From assembly GCA_029269125.1 (NCBI GenBank), contig JARHXX010000031.1:1-39955 (forward strand): DNA of 39,955 bases. The letters are read 5' to 3'. Below, one piece after another: positions 8,255-16,935 of this stretch (position 1 is the first letter of the stretch; each line of letters starts with the position of its first letter). Under the pieces are notes generated by a model. The model was not told the DNA's origin, made no database searches, and saw only the letters and a program-made list of their open reading frames with translations. A program made the position numbers and the translations under genes. Origin of the DNA: Kiritimatiellaeota bacterium B1221. Its GTDB lineage: Bacteria; Verrucomicrobiota; Kiritimatiellia; SS1-B-03-39; UBA6053.

Positions 8255-8968
8255 TTAGTGATTCAGCACTTGGGAAAGGTGCAGACATTTGATTTTGCTG
8301 CCTTGTTTATCGAGGTAGCCTTGAATCTGAAGCATGCAGCTGGGGTCGTTGCTGACAATGAATTCGGCGCCGGTTTCTTCGGCCGAAGTGGTTTTGACTT
8401 GGGTCATGGCCGTGGAAATCTGGGGGAATTTGACGGCGAAAGTTCCACCGAAGCCACAGCAACTTTTGGCTTCCTTCATTTCCAGTAATTCCAGTCCCTG
8501 GACCTTGGCCAGAAGTTTGCGGGGTTGTTTTTGAATATGTAATTCGCGGAGGCCGTGGCAACCGTCGTGCCAGGTGACTTTGTGGGGGAATTCTGCACCG
8601 AGATCCTCCACTTTTAACACATCCACGAGAAATTCTGAAAACTCCCAGGTTTTGGCGGCCAGAGCTTTGGCGGCATCTTCTTCCGGTAGGCCGGCGAAGA
8701 GTTCGGGATAAAAATGTTTTATGGTGGCTCCGCAGGAGCCGGAGGGAATGACCACGGCTTCACAATCGGCAAAGACCTTGAGAATGTGTCTCGCGACGGT
8801 CCGGGTTTCGTCTTCATAGCCATTGTTCATGGCGGGTTGACCGCAGCAGGTCTGCCCATCGGGAACGTCAATCTCGTGTCCCAGCTTTTCCAGTACGTCC
8901 GCCACCGCAAAGCCAATTTCAGGATGGAGTTGATCTACGTAACAGGGGATAAATAATGAAACTTTCAT
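8255..8968 (-). CDS. lutA: LutA-type (Fe-S)-binding oxidoreductase subunit
   Basis: Cytoplasmic protein of 237 residues with two CCG domains. The first includes FIPCYVDQ and TCCGQPAMNNG (about 40), and the second includes SGSCGA and KSCCGFGGTF (about 170), which bind Fe-S clusters in LutA/GlcF/HdrB-type proteins. LutA normally works with LutB and LutC to oxidise L-lactate to pyruvate. Neither partner is adjacent, so they are encoded elsewhere or this copy serves another dehydrogenase. The start ATG directly abuts a hairpin whose loop is AGGA (see the separate entry). It lies 49 bases downstream of the AraC gene on the same strand. Confidence 0.85.
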   Translation of the reverse strand: MKVSLFIPCYVDQLHPEIGFAVADVLEKLGHEIDVPDGQTCCGQPAMNNGYEDETRTVARHILKVFADCEAVVIPSGSCGATIKHFYPELFAGLPEEDAAKALAAKTWEFSEFLVDVLKVEDLGAEFPHKVTWHDGCHGLRELHIQKQPRKLLAKVQGLELLEMKEAKSCCGFGGTFAVKFPQISTAMTQVKTTSAEETGAEFIVSNDPSCMLQIQGYLDKQGSKIKCLHLSQVLNH

Positions 8969-8986
8969 GAGGCATTCCTATGCCTC
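8969..8986 (-). promoter_or_regulatory. hairpin placing the lutA Shine-Dalgarno core in its loop
   Basis: GAGGCAT and ATGCCTC form a perfect 7-bp stem around a 4-base loop. On the mRNA strand the loop is AGGA, the only Shine-Dalgarno-like sequence before lutA, and the stem ends at the base before the ATG. Ribosome access would therefore depend on this structure. The fold is seen in the sequence; regulation is inference. Confidence 0.5.
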
Positions 8987-9017
8987 GCCGGATAAAAAAA
9001 CACGTCAATTTTTTAGC

Positions 9018-9968
9018 TTATACGGAGGCGCTTTCGTGGTGTGATTGGCCGGGGGAGGAAATTCGGGCTTCCACGTTGGCCGATACCGGTGCGGGCTGGG
9101 CATTTAAGGTGTGCGCGCGGTACTGGGAAGGGGCGAGGCCGGTGATCTGTTTAAAACTGCGGCTGAAAAAGGCGAGCGAGTTAAACCCACAGCGTTCCGC
9201 GATATGGGTGAGATTGAGGGCCGGGTTGGGGAGCAGGGTTTTGGCGGCGTCGATCCGCACTTCCCGCACGGTATCGAACACACTTTGTCCGTTATAGCGT
9301 TTAAACAGGCGGGCGAGGTGTTCTTCTCCTTTGCCCACTTGCCAGGCAATTTCGCCGAGGGTGAGGGGTTGGGCGTAGTGTTTTAAAATATATTCTTTGG
9401 CGGCCACCACGATTTGTTCGCTGCTGTTTTCATCTTTTTCCGGAGAAGCCAGAGGCGCGGGGCGGGATTTCCGCACGGATTCAATTGTCAGATTCGTGCA
9501 AATGGAACGAACCCGATGGCGATATCCGGGGCGACGTGTTTCGGTTTCTTCGCGGAATTCGCGTACGAGTCCGTGGATTCGGCTGTCCATCGCTTCAGGG
9601 ATGTGGAGGACCTGTGCAAAGTGCATGCGGACATAATCAGCAAAATCCAGTTCGGGCCGGGGGGTTCCGGTATCGGGTGGATCGTAAAACAATCGCAGGA
9701 CGTGCAAGGGGCGGGCCTGTTGGGGGTCGGGGTTGATGTACACGTGTTTTTCGACGGGAGGTGCACACAAAAGGTCTCCTTTGGCGAGACGCCGGCGTCC
9801 CTCCATGCCTTCGATTTCAAATTCGGCCTCGCCTTCAAGGACCAGCAGGAGTTTATAATAGTGATTGCGAATGGTCAGGCTTCCGTTTTTCGGAAGCAGG
9901 AAAATAATTTCATCCGAAAGTCGGAAGGGAGGGCCCAGTTGATCTACGGAGTGGCTGGAGTAGCTCAT
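9018..9968 (-). CDS. AraC-family transcriptional regulator with cupin sensor domain
   Basis: A 316-residue regulator with an N-terminal AraC-type cupin (about 20–110; EFEIEGMEGRRRLAKGDLL region) and a C-terminal double helix-turn-helix (about 185–290). The signature region includes LTHIAERCGFNSLAFFSRSF, followed by FKQITGLAPSQYRA. The cupin presumably binds a sugar or sugar acid. It is divergent from the uronyl hydrolase gene that opens the oligosaccharide catabolic cluster, so it is the likely local activator. The C-terminal 30 residues after the HTH are unusual low-complexity sequence. Ligand unknown. Confidence 0.88.
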   Translation of the reverse strand: MSYSSHSVDQLGPPFRLSDEIIFLLPKNGSLTIRNHYYKLLLVLEGEAEFEIEGMEGRRRLAKGDLLCAPPVEKHVYINPDPQQARPLHVLRLFYDPPDTGTPRPELDFADYVRMHFAQVLHIPEAMDSRIHGLVREFREETETRRPGYRHRVRSICTNLTIESVRKSRPAPLASPEKDENSSEQIVVAAKEYILKHYAQPLTLGEIAWQVGKGEEHLARLFKRYNGQSVFDTVREVRIDAAKTLLPNPALNLTHIAERCGFNSLAFFSRSFKQITGLAPSQYRAHTLNAQPAPVSANVEARISSPGQSHHESASV

Positions 9969-10117
9969 TTTTTGATGGGGGGATGGCGGATGGAAAATGC
10001 TGGAGTTGAAACCGGATCATTTAAAGATGAGATCGCAAATAATAGAGGTCAAAATAGTGCAAGTCAAATCAAATGGGGCTATAGACGATATGGGGAGTGT
10101 TCTGTTATGCTCTCAAA
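9969..10117. promoter_or_regulatory. divergent regulatory region between AraC gene and uronate cluster
   Basis: A 149-bp AT-rich gap between divergent genes. It contains a direct repeat of GTCAAA separated by 15 bases within 10045–10075 and a TATAGA at about 10081 that could be a -10 element for the rightward operon, but no good -35 lies 17 bases upstream, as expected for an activator-dependent promoter. No strong Shine-Dalgarno precedes the first gene. Operator identity is a guess. Confidence 0.3.
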
Positions 10118-11182
10118 ATGATGCAACGACCCACAGAAAACCTCTTCGAATTCGCAGATGCTTTGGCTTTAAAACATGTCAAGGTGCACCAAAAACTTGG
10201 ACATTATACGGGAATTGTGACCCTGCATGGATTGGCGAGATTGGCCACAGAAAGCGGGAAGCCCGAAGCGTTGGCCCGGGTAAAAGACGAGCTGAAGCCT
10301 TTTTTGGCGGGCGAAATGGATTTTCACTGCAATTTCCCGAACTACCGTTGTGGAGGAAATGCCACGGCGTGGTTATTGTACAAAGGGCTGTTGCCGGAAG
10401 CGGAGGAAACGGTTCGTTTTTATGCGGATGAGATTTTGAATGATGCTTCGAAAGATCCGGAAGGAATTCTGCAAATGCCGAAGGGGACGCCGGGGAGGAT
10501 TTGGATTGATGTGGCTTTTGCGGTGACACCTTTTCTGATTTTTGCGGGGATGGCGCTCAATGAAGAGAAGTATATCGAGGAAGGCGTGCAGCAGACGTTC
10601 AAGATGGTGGATATTTTCGGAAATACCGGAACGGGTCTTTTGCATCAGTCGCGGGGATTTTGCGGGGAGATGAAATTATCGGATGATCATTGGAGCCGGG
10701 GTAATGGGTGGGGTGCGTATGCGCTTTGTGAGCTGGCTTGTGAGTTGCCGGAAAATCACAAACATAAAGCTGAGAGTATTCTCCGCTTTAAAGATTTGAT
10801 GAATCATGCCCTGAACTATCAGAATGCCCAGGGGCTGTGGCATCAGGAGATGACCTGGAACAGCAATAAACCGGCCTGTTACGTGGAAACCTCGGGTTCA
10901 GGTTTGTTGCTTTATGCATTGGGTGCGGGCATCAAGGCGGGAATAGCGGATGATCATTGGATGGAGGCGTACCGCAAGGGGTTGCGCGGGCTGCTGGGGT
11001 ATATTTCCTCTGATTACGATGTTTACCACACCTGTAAAGGATGTTTGTGTCCGGGTGAAGGCAGGAAAATTGATTATGCGGCCATGCCGCCTTTACTGAA
11101 TGATGTACATGCCTTTGGCCCCCTGGTGCTTTGTTACGGTCAAGCCAGTCATTTGGGTCTTTCAACGCTAGGAGAACTTTAA
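10118..11182 (+). CDS. GH105/GH88-like unsaturated uronyl hydrolase
   Basis: Predicted cytosolic (alpha/alpha)6-barrel hydrolase of 354 residues that removes the unsaturated uronic acid left at the non-reducing end of oligosaccharides by polysaccharide lyases. IWIDVAF near residue 128 carries the Asp (about 131) that fits the catalytic Asp of the YteR-type family. HWSRGNGWGAYAL (near 191) and YVETSGSGLLLYAL are family hallmarks. There is no signal peptide. The start is uncertain between ATG 10118, ATG 10121 and a GTG at 10097. It is the first gene of the catabolic run and is divergent from the AraC regulator. Whether the substrate derives from rhamnogalacturonan, ulvan or a glycosaminoglycan cannot be told. 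Confidence 0.85.
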   Translation: MMQRPTENLFEFADALALKHVKVHQKLGHYTGIVTLHGLARLATESGKPEALARVKDELKPFLAGEMDFHCNFPNYRCGGNATAWLLYKGLLPEAEETVRFYADEILNDASKDPEGILQMPKGTPGRIWIDVAFAVTPFLIFAGMALNEEKYIEEGVQQTFKMVDIFGNTGTGLLHQSRGFCGEMKLSDDHWSRGNGWGAYALCELACELPENHKHKAESILRFKDLMNHALNYQNAQGLWHQEMTWNSNKPACYVETSGSGLLLYALGAGIKAGIADDHWMEAYRKGLRGLLGYISSDYDVYHTCKGCLCPGEGRKIDYAAMPPLLNDVHAFGPLVLCYGQASHLGLSTLGEL

Positions 11183-11183
11183 G

Positions 11184-11909
11184 ATGAGTGATGTGAAAAT
11201 GGAACTGGATCAATTAAAAGCCCGCCGGGCGGAAGGTCGGGAACTTTGTGAGCTTCCCATTCCGGATCAGGAGCTTTGTGAGCGGTATGAGGCGTTGTTT
11301 ACGGCGGCCGTGAATGATGTGTTGCGTGAAAAGAATCTCACCCACCAAACGTTGCCAAATACAATTCTGCCCCTGAAGGATGAAATGAAAGTTGCGGGGC
11401 CGATCTTTACGATTAAGGGCGCAAAAAGTCTTTTGATTAAAGATGAGATGAAAGAGCGGGCGGAAATGCTGGAGTCGATTCCCCGGCATTCAGTGGTGGT
11501 TTGGGATACCAGCGGTGATGATGAATCCGCGCAATGGGGGGAAGTGATGACCATGGCCGCGAAGCGCCGCGGGTGCCGTGGTGCAATTGTGGATGGTGGG
11601 GTGCGGGACACCGACCGGGTGCTGCCACAGGAATTTCCGGTGTTTGTGAAATACCGTTCATCGAACGGGATGCTGGGGCGTTTCCGCATCAGCGGCTGGC
11701 AGGTGCCGATCCGGATTGGAGACGTGGAAATGTATCCGGGTGATATTGTTTTTGCTGACATTGACGGCGCGATTGTGGTGCCCCGTGAAATGGCCTATGA
11801 TGTGTTGGTACGTGCGGAAGAAATTGCCGAGAGCGAAAATGAATTGAAAAAATGGGTGGAGTCTGGAATGTCCACGGTGGAGATCGTGGCCAAAGGTGGA
11901 TATTTCTAA
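11184..11909 (+). CDS. RraA-like / HMG-aldolase-family protein
   Basis: Cytosolic protein of 241 residues from the RraA family, which includes RNase E inhibitors and class II pyruvate aldolases acting on 4-hydroxy-4-methyl-2-oxoglutarate-type substrates. The diagnostic RGAIVDGGVRD lies near 132–142, and GDIVFADIDGAIVVP follows near 190–205. The conserved Arg and Asp of the aldolase site are present in this motif. Given its place directly after the uronyl hydrolase (one base gap; TAGGAG upstream), an aldolase or related role in sugar-acid breakdown is more likely than RNase control. No substrate can be named. Confidence 0.8.
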   Translation: MSDVKMELDQLKARRAEGRELCELPIPDQELCERYEALFTAAVNDVLREKNLTHQTLPNTILPLKDEMKVAGPIFTIKGAKSLLIKDEMKERAEMLESIPRHSVVVWDTSGDDESAQWGEVMTMAAKRRGCRGAIVDGGVRDTDRVLPQEFPVFVKYRSSNGMLGRFRISGWQVPIRIGDVEMYPGDIVFADIDGAIVVPREMAYDVLVRAEEIAESENELKKWVESGMSTVEIVAKGGYF

Positions 11910-11954
11910 AGGCGGCTGGTGAATAAATTTTAATACGAAATAAAGGAAAACAAT

Positions 11955-12644
11955 ATGAAAGATTTGAAAGAGAAAGTGGTGGTCATTACGGGTGCATCCA
12001 GTGGCATTGGCGCGGCGGCGGCCGCGCAGTTTGTGGCGTTGGGCTGCAAGGTGGTGTTGATGTCGCGCACCTTGGAGAAACTCGAAGCGGTGGCGGCACC
12101 GCTGAAAGAGAAAGGGTCGGTACAATGTGTGGCGGCGGATGTTTGTGATGAAGCTTCAGTGGCAAAAGCGTTTGGGGCGATTGGGCCGGTGGATATTCTG
12201 GTGAATAATGCCGGGGTGGGATTTGCCACGGATTTGTCCAGTTGCACGTTGGAGGATTACCGGGCGATTATGGAAACCAATGTGACGGGTGTTTTTCTGT
12301 GCAGCCGCGCGGTGTTGCCGGGAATGAAATCCCGGACGGCCGGACATATTGTGAATGTTTCTTCGGTGGTGGGCAAAGTGGCCAATCCGGGAGCGCCTTT
12401 GTATTGTGCAAGTAAGCATGGACTCAACGGATATTCATCCGGTCTGCAGCAGCAGGTTGCCAAAGACGGCATTGGGGTTTCCATGGTTTCTCCTTCCGCA
12501 GTGGACACAGCCTATTGGGATGGTCGCGATATTGATCGGAGTAAATTTCTGCAGCCTGAAGAGGTTGCGTCGGCAATTGTGTTTGTGGTTTCACAGCCCG
12601 CAGGTGTCTTGATTAAAGATATTGATTTGACCGCAATGCGCTAA
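11955..12644 (+). CDS. short-chain dehydrogenase/reductase
   Basis: Classical SDR of 229 residues. The cofactor loop TGASSGIG is at 12–19, NNAG at 84–87, the catalytic Ser near 136, and YCASK with Tyr150 and Lys154. After the first beta strand the residues following the second strand (MSRTLEKL) fit an NADP-preferring enzyme. It is 45 bases downstream of the RraA-like gene, with AAGGAAAA as ribosome site. It could reduce the 4-deoxy-5-ketouronate released upstream, but SDRs are too diverse to assign from sequence alone. Confidence 0.85.
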   Translation: MKDLKEKVVVITGASSGIGAAAAAQFVALGCKVVLMSRTLEKLEAVAAPLKEKGSVQCVAADVCDEASVAKAFGAIGPVDILVNNAGVGFATDLSSCTLEDYRAIMETNVTGVFLCSRAVLPGMKSRTAGHIVNVSSVVGKVANPGAPLYCASKHGLNGYSSGLQQQVAKDGIGVSMVSPSAVDTAYWDGRDIDRSKFLQPEEVASAIVFVVSQPAGVLIKDIDLTAMR

Positions 12645-12655
12645 TCACTATCCAT

Positions 12656-12699
12656 GGTCCCCGTGGAATGATATTTGAGTAACGTCTTCCGTGGGGACC
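12656..12699 (+). other. intercistronic RNA hairpin before the heparinase-like gene
   Basis: GGTCCCC-GT-GGAA (12656–12668) can pair with TTCC-GT-GGGGACC (12687–12699) to form a 13-bp stem with two adjacent G·U pairs and an 18-base loop. It sits 11 bases after the SDR stop codon and 26 before the heparinase start. No U-run follows, so an mRNA-processing or stability element fits better than a terminator. Confidence 0.45.
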
Positions 12700-12725
12700 G
12701 CGGAGATACAGAGGCCGATTTCATC

Positions 12726-14750
12726 ATGTCCATTTTTCTAAACGAAACAGAACGTCTTGCTTTTAAAGCCCTGCGCCCCACATGTCCGGTTGCGGAAGGG
12801 CTCTTTTGGGGGTTGAGCAGCCGGGTCAGCGAACGTGCGGCTTCTCCGGGTCTTTCTGACCGGAATACCACGAGTGACTGGTGGCATCATGCCGGAGAAT
12901 ATTTAAGTGACGCGGCGATGGTGCATGCGGTTAAATCGAGTCCGCAGTTACGGGCCTGGCTGCGGGCAAGCACGTTGGAAATTGTGCGCCGTCCAGTGGC
13001 GGATTGGGTAGGCCCATGGTTTCGTGAGCATGGTCCGAATGCGGTCGGACATTTGGAAACGGCGCATTTGAGTTGGGGGGTTGCGTCGGTTTTGGATTTG
13101 GCTGCGGATCTGTTTTCTGCATCCGAGTTGGAAGAGATTCGGGAAGCCCTGCGGGTGAAGGGGATCCATTTGTGCCGGCGTTTTCTGTTGGAACGCACGA
13201 GTTATATGAATTGGCGCGCGGTATTGAATGCGGGACTGTCGGTAGCGGCGGCCGTGTTGGGAGATGAAGAAGCCATGGCGGAAGGGGCCGAACACTATCG
13301 AAGTTGCGCGGGCATGTTTCAGGCCGATGGCAGCTATGGGGAATCTTTGCAGTACGGGAATTATGCGGCGTTTTCACAAATGCTTTCTTATGAAGCATTG
13401 ACCCGTGCGGGGATAAAAGATCTTCCCCTGGATCCGATGGTGCATCAGCCCCGGTGGCAGGCTGCTTCGCATTTTTATAATAAACCTTTGAGTGGATGGG
13501 GGCAGGTGCCCCGTGCACGGGCGGCAAATTTTAATGATTCAGCTGCCATCTTCCGTCCGTCGGCAGATGTCCTGTTGCATGTGGCGGCGAGAGGGAAGGC
13601 GGACTATGCGCAAGATGCGGGTTTGGCGCGTTGGTTATTTGAAGAAACCTATGTTCCGATCCACAATGCCGGTCCGCATGACCTGGCGAGTTTCGGGTTT
13701 GTAAATGATTTTGGATTTATGTCGCTGCCGCTTTGGACGGAGGCGGCTGAGGCCTTGACGCCTGAAGCGGCGGGATTAACCGAGCTGGAAGCCTTTTCGG
13801 TCGGGGATGTGCTGATGCGGGATGCCTGGGAGGGGCAAACGATTGTGGCCGTGCACGGGGGAGGCGATCCTTTCGAATGCATTGGGCATCAACACAGAGA
13901 TTTGAACAGTTTTATTTTGGCTCATCGTCAAGAGCGTTTGTTGGTGGATCCGGGACATTCCTGTTACCGTTCTTTTGTCCATACGAATGTGGAGATGGGG
14001 TCGGCCACTCATAACACTTGTACCTTTATGATTCCCGGTAAAGGGTGGTGCGAGCAGAAGACGCCGGCAAAAAGACAGATTGATCCTAAAACGAATGTGT
14101 GCAGTGATACGGTTGTGCGCGGTGCCAGCCGCAAACTTGCGGCCTCCCTGGATGATGTGCGGATTGTACAATCCGATGCGGCGGTTGCGTATGGAGATCC
14201 GATCCGGACTTTTTTACGCAGTTGGATTCTGTGTGGTTCCCATGTTTTGTTTGTGGTCGATCATGTAGTGGCGGATGAACCGGTGAAGGCGCAGTGGCAC
14301 TGGCTGTTCAACAATCGGGACGGGGCCTTGGAAATGAAACCGGTTCCGCCGGACCGCCTGGTTGCGCGGCGTAACGGCGTGGGCTGTAAGATGTTTCATC
14401 TGGGCGGGGCGAACGTTTCGGGTCCGGCTTACAGTTTTATGCATGATGCTTATCATCCGCTTCCGGGCCAGTTGGGGGAAGGGGGCAGTGGATCCGCCTG
14501 GAAAATGCAGTGGGCTGAACAGGAGGCGCGTTGTGAGCGGGAGATGATTCACGCGGTTTGCTTTGATGAGTATGGCAAAACTGCGGGCTGGCATTTGCGG
14601 GAGCAGGACGGGGTGGATGCGATTTTGGAAAGTCCAGGTGCGACGGAAAGCTGGGCGCTGGTGCTGAAAGAAAATGATCAATTTGAAATTACGGAAGCTG
14701 TCAGTGGACGGCGATACCTCTCAACCCCCGATGGATTAAATAAATTATGA
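12726..14750 (+). CDS. heparinase II/III-like polysaccharide lyase
   Basis: Protein of 674 residues with the two-part heparinase II/III architecture: an alpha-toroid (about 50–350; SYMNWRAVLNAGLSVAAAVLG and ADGSYGESLQYGNYAAF regions) and a beta-sandwich domain (from about 365; GDPFECIGHQHRDLNSFILA, LLVDPGHSCY). The Tyr in LQYGNY (about 207) and the His residues in GHQHRD (about 388) are in positions that fit the catalytic pair. No signal peptide is present from this ATG, whereas most family members that attack polymers are exported, so it probably acts on imported oligosaccharides. A TTG at 12675 is a less likely start. It ends in an ATGA overlap with the next gene. Substrate unknown. Confidence 0.82.
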   Translation: MSIFLNETERLAFKALRPTCPVAEGLFWGLSSRVSERAASPGLSDRNTTSDWWHHAGEYLSDAAMVHAVKSSPQLRAWLRASTLEIVRRPVADWVGPWFREHGPNAVGHLETAHLSWGVASVLDLAADLFSASELEEIREALRVKGIHLCRRFLLERTSYMNWRAVLNAGLSVAAAVLGDEEAMAEGAEHYRSCAGMFQADGSYGESLQYGNYAAFSQMLSYEALTRAGIKDLPLDPMVHQPRWQAASHFYNKPLSGWGQVPRARAANFNDSAAIFRPSADVLLHVAARGKADYAQDAGLARWLFEETYVPIHNAGPHDLASFGFVNDFGFMSLPLWTEAAEALTPEAAGLTELEAFSVGDVLMRDAWEGQTIVAVHGGGDPFECIGHQHRDLNSFILAHRQERLLVDPGHSCYRSFVHTNVEMGSATHNTCTFMIPGKGWCEQKTPAKRQIDPKTNVCSDTVVRGASRKLAASLDDVRIVQSDAAVAYGDPIRTFLRSWILCGSHVLFVVDHVVADEPVKAQWHWLFNNRDGALEMKPVPPDRLVARRNGVGCKMFHLGGANVSGPAYSFMHDAYHPLPGQLGEGGSGSAWKMQWAEQEARCEREMIHAVCFDEYGKTAGWHLREQDGVDAILESPGATESWALVLKENDQFEITEAVSGRRYLSTPDGLNKL

Positions 14751-15760
14751 AAGCCTCCTTTTATCAAGGCAACAAAACTTTTTCTGTAGAAGAGCGCGAA
14801 GTGGTGAAGCCCGGTCCGGGTGAGGTGCGGCTGGACATGGCGTACTGCGGAATTTGCGGTACGGATTTGCATATTTTTCACGGAGCGATGGATGCGCGGG
14901 TGGCGATGCCTGAAACGATTGGGCATGAAGCGTCGGCCACGGTGGCTGAAGTGGGAGAGGGGGTGACAGGTTTTAAAGTCGGGGATGCCGTGGTGGTGCG
15001 TCCACTGGATAACCGCGCGGAGACCGAGGCGGACCGCGGGCACAGTCACATTTGCAAAGACTTGAAATTTATTGGGATTGATTCTCCGGGCGCCTTTCAG
15101 GAATCATGGACGGTTCCGGCGTTTGTTTTGCACAAAGTGCCCGAAGGTGTGGATTTGAAAGTGGCGGCGCTTTGTGAACCGCTGGCGGTGGCTTGTCACG
15201 ATGTCCGCTTGGGCGAAGTGAAGGCGGGTGAACTCGCGGTGGTGATGGGCGGCGGACCGATCGGTTTGCTGGTGGCATTGGTGGCGCGGGCAGCGGGTGC
15301 GAAAGTGATTCTTGCAGAACTGAATGCCAATCGTTTAGAGTTTGCGCGGTCACTGGGATTTGAAGCGGTGAATCCGGTGGAGACTGATTTGCTGGCCCTT
15401 TGTCAGGAGCACAGTGGCGGATCCGGTGCGGATATTGTGTTTGAAGTATCCGGTGCCAAAGCGGCGGCGGCATCGATGACCGGTCTGCTGGCGATTCGCG
15501 GACGGATTGTGGTGGTGGCGATTTACCCGCAGCCGGTGGAGATTAATCTTTTCCAGTTCTTCTGGAAGGAATTGCAGATGAAGGGTGCGCGGGTGTATGA
15601 ACCAGAGGATTATGAGGAAGCCCTTTCGCTGATTGCGGAAGGTTCTTTGCCCTTGGAGAAAATGATTACCGGTACGGTGCCACTGGCTGATATCCAATCC
15701 GCCTTTGAAGGATTGGATGTGGCGCCGGATTCAATTAAAGTTTTGATCCAATGCAATTAA
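14747..15760 (+). CDS. zinc-type medium-chain alcohol/polyol dehydrogenase lacking the structural zinc site
   Basis: MDR-family dehydrogenase of 337 residues. Catalytic zinc ligands are visible: Cys37 in CGICGTDLH, His60 and Glu61 in GHEAS. The nucleotide loop VMGGGPIGLL is near 165–174. Related enzymes oxidise sorbitol, threonine, butanediol or sugar acids. The four-cysteine structural-zinc lobe is degenerate: residues 86–103 hold one Cys (about 103) where four are usual, as in some sub-families that have lost this site. The start overlaps the heparinase stop as ATGA. A uronate- or aldonate-oxidising role fits the context but is inference. Confidence 0.85.
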   Translation: MKASFYQGNKTFSVEEREVVKPGPGEVRLDMAYCGICGTDLHIFHGAMDARVAMPETIGHEASATVAEVGEGVTGFKVGDAVVVRPLDNRAETEADRGHSHICKDLKFIGIDSPGAFQESWTVPAFVLHKVPEGVDLKVAALCEPLAVACHDVRLGEVKAGELAVVMGGGPIGLLVALVARAAGAKVILAELNANRLEFARSLGFEAVNPVETDLLALCQEHSGGSGADIVFEVSGAKAAAASMTGLLAIRGRIVVVAIYPQPVEINLFQFFWKELQMKGARVYEPEDYEEALSLIAEGSLPLEKMITGTVPLADIQSAFEGLDVAPDSIKVLIQCN

Positions 15761-16935
15761 CAACAAAAGAGTTTCCGGTTTCAGACCGGTGGTGTGTACA
15801 TAGTTATTACACCTTGTGTCCTTACGCTCCGGATGGTTCGGGACGTATTCTGGTTGCGGGTGCGGACTTGAAAACGAATACCGGTGAGGTGTTGATTCTA
15901 TCTGGGGACGGGGCGGTGCTGGATCGTTTTGGTGCGGATTCGGTGACCCCGGGTTTCTGGCATACCGGGAAGTGGCAGAGTTGGTCTCCGGATGCAAAGT
16001 CTGTTTATTATGAAGCCGGCACGCATCAGGACCCGGTGGTGATCAAGCGGGAGTTGGCGACGGGTAAAGAAACCCGGGTGGAGGGAAACCTGGAAGGGAT
16101 TTCTCCATTGGGAGAGCCCGGACTTTCCGGGGGGCACAGCATGCTGTACGCGGCGGGATATGGTGGTGGAGGATATCAACCCTCGCTTTCGCCGGTTCCG
16201 TTTGAAGCCCGCGATCAACATGGTTTGATGCAGGTGGATTTTGATCCGCCTGCCACGAAGGTGGGGCTCAGCACAGAAGCCATTTTAAATGCACATCCGG
16301 ATGTGGAGAAACTCCGGAAGCTGGATGTGGCGCATGGCGGGTTAACCTTAATGACCTATTGTGTGCGCTGGGCTCCGGATGGGAAACGTTTTCTTTTCTT
16401 TTTCGGAAATCACTGTGTGGATAAATCCCGCAGGGAGCCCCGTTTGGCGTATGTGTTTACCGCAGACCGCGAAATGAAGGATATTCGTTTGGCCATGGAC
16501 ATTAGTTTGGACCGTCGCGGGGTGCACTGGGGGTGGCAGCCGGACAGTGAATATTTGATTGGTTACGGTCCGCATCCTGAGATGCCCGAACGGATGTGTT
16601 TGGCGGAAGTGCGCTATGACGGCAGCGGTTACCGCATGCTGAGCGGGCATAGAAGCGGGGGGCATCCCACGGTGAGTCCGCGTGATCCTGATTTGATCGT
16701 GACGGATGAAAACACTGGTGATGCGGGCGCGGTGGTATTTCTGTCCAAGGCAACGGGGTTGGAAATAGACCGGGTCGCCTTACCGAAATTTATTGGGGGG
16801 AAAGAGCCCGGAGGAAGGAATCCGTTGCGGGTTTGTCATCACCCGGTGTTTAATGCGGCCGGGGATAAAGTGCTTTGCAACAGTTTGCCAGCGGACGGGT
16901 TCGCGCGCATGGTGGAAATTCAGGTGGGGGCATGA
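15751..16935 (+). CDS. beta-propeller protein, oligogalacturonate-lyase-like
   Basis: Protein of 394 residues built from repeated blades with WSPD-type turns (WQSWSPDAKSVYYE, VRWAPDGKRFLFF, VHWGWQPDSEYLIGY), like TolB/PL22 propellers. The layout, with His-rich sites near GHPTVSPRDPDLIVTD and CHHPVFNAAGD, recalls oligogalacturonide lyase (Ogl), a cytosolic enzyme that cleaves short uronides into 5-keto-4-deoxyuronate. No signal peptide. It overlaps the dehydrogenase by 10 bases and the acyltransferase by 4. The propeller fold is well supported; lyase activity is inferred from context and general resemblance. Confidence 0.65.
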   Translation: MQLTTKEFPVSDRWCVHSYYTLCPYAPDGSGRILVAGADLKTNTGEVLILSGDGAVLDRFGADSVTPGFWHTGKWQSWSPDAKSVYYEAGTHQDPVVIKRELATGKETRVEGNLEGISPLGEPGLSGGHSMLYAAGYGGGGYQPSLSPVPFEARDQHGLMQVDFDPPATKVGLSTEAILNAHPDVEKLRKLDVAHGGLTLMTYCVRWAPDGKRFLFFFGNHCVDKSRREPRLAYVFTADREMKDIRLAMDISLDRRGVHWGWQPDSEYLIGYGPHPEMPERMCLAEVRYDGSGYRMLSGHRSGGHPTVSPRDPDLIVTDENTGDAGAVVFLSKATGLEIDRVALPKFIGGKEPGGRNPLRVCHHPVFNAAGDKVLCNSLPADGFARMVEIQVGA

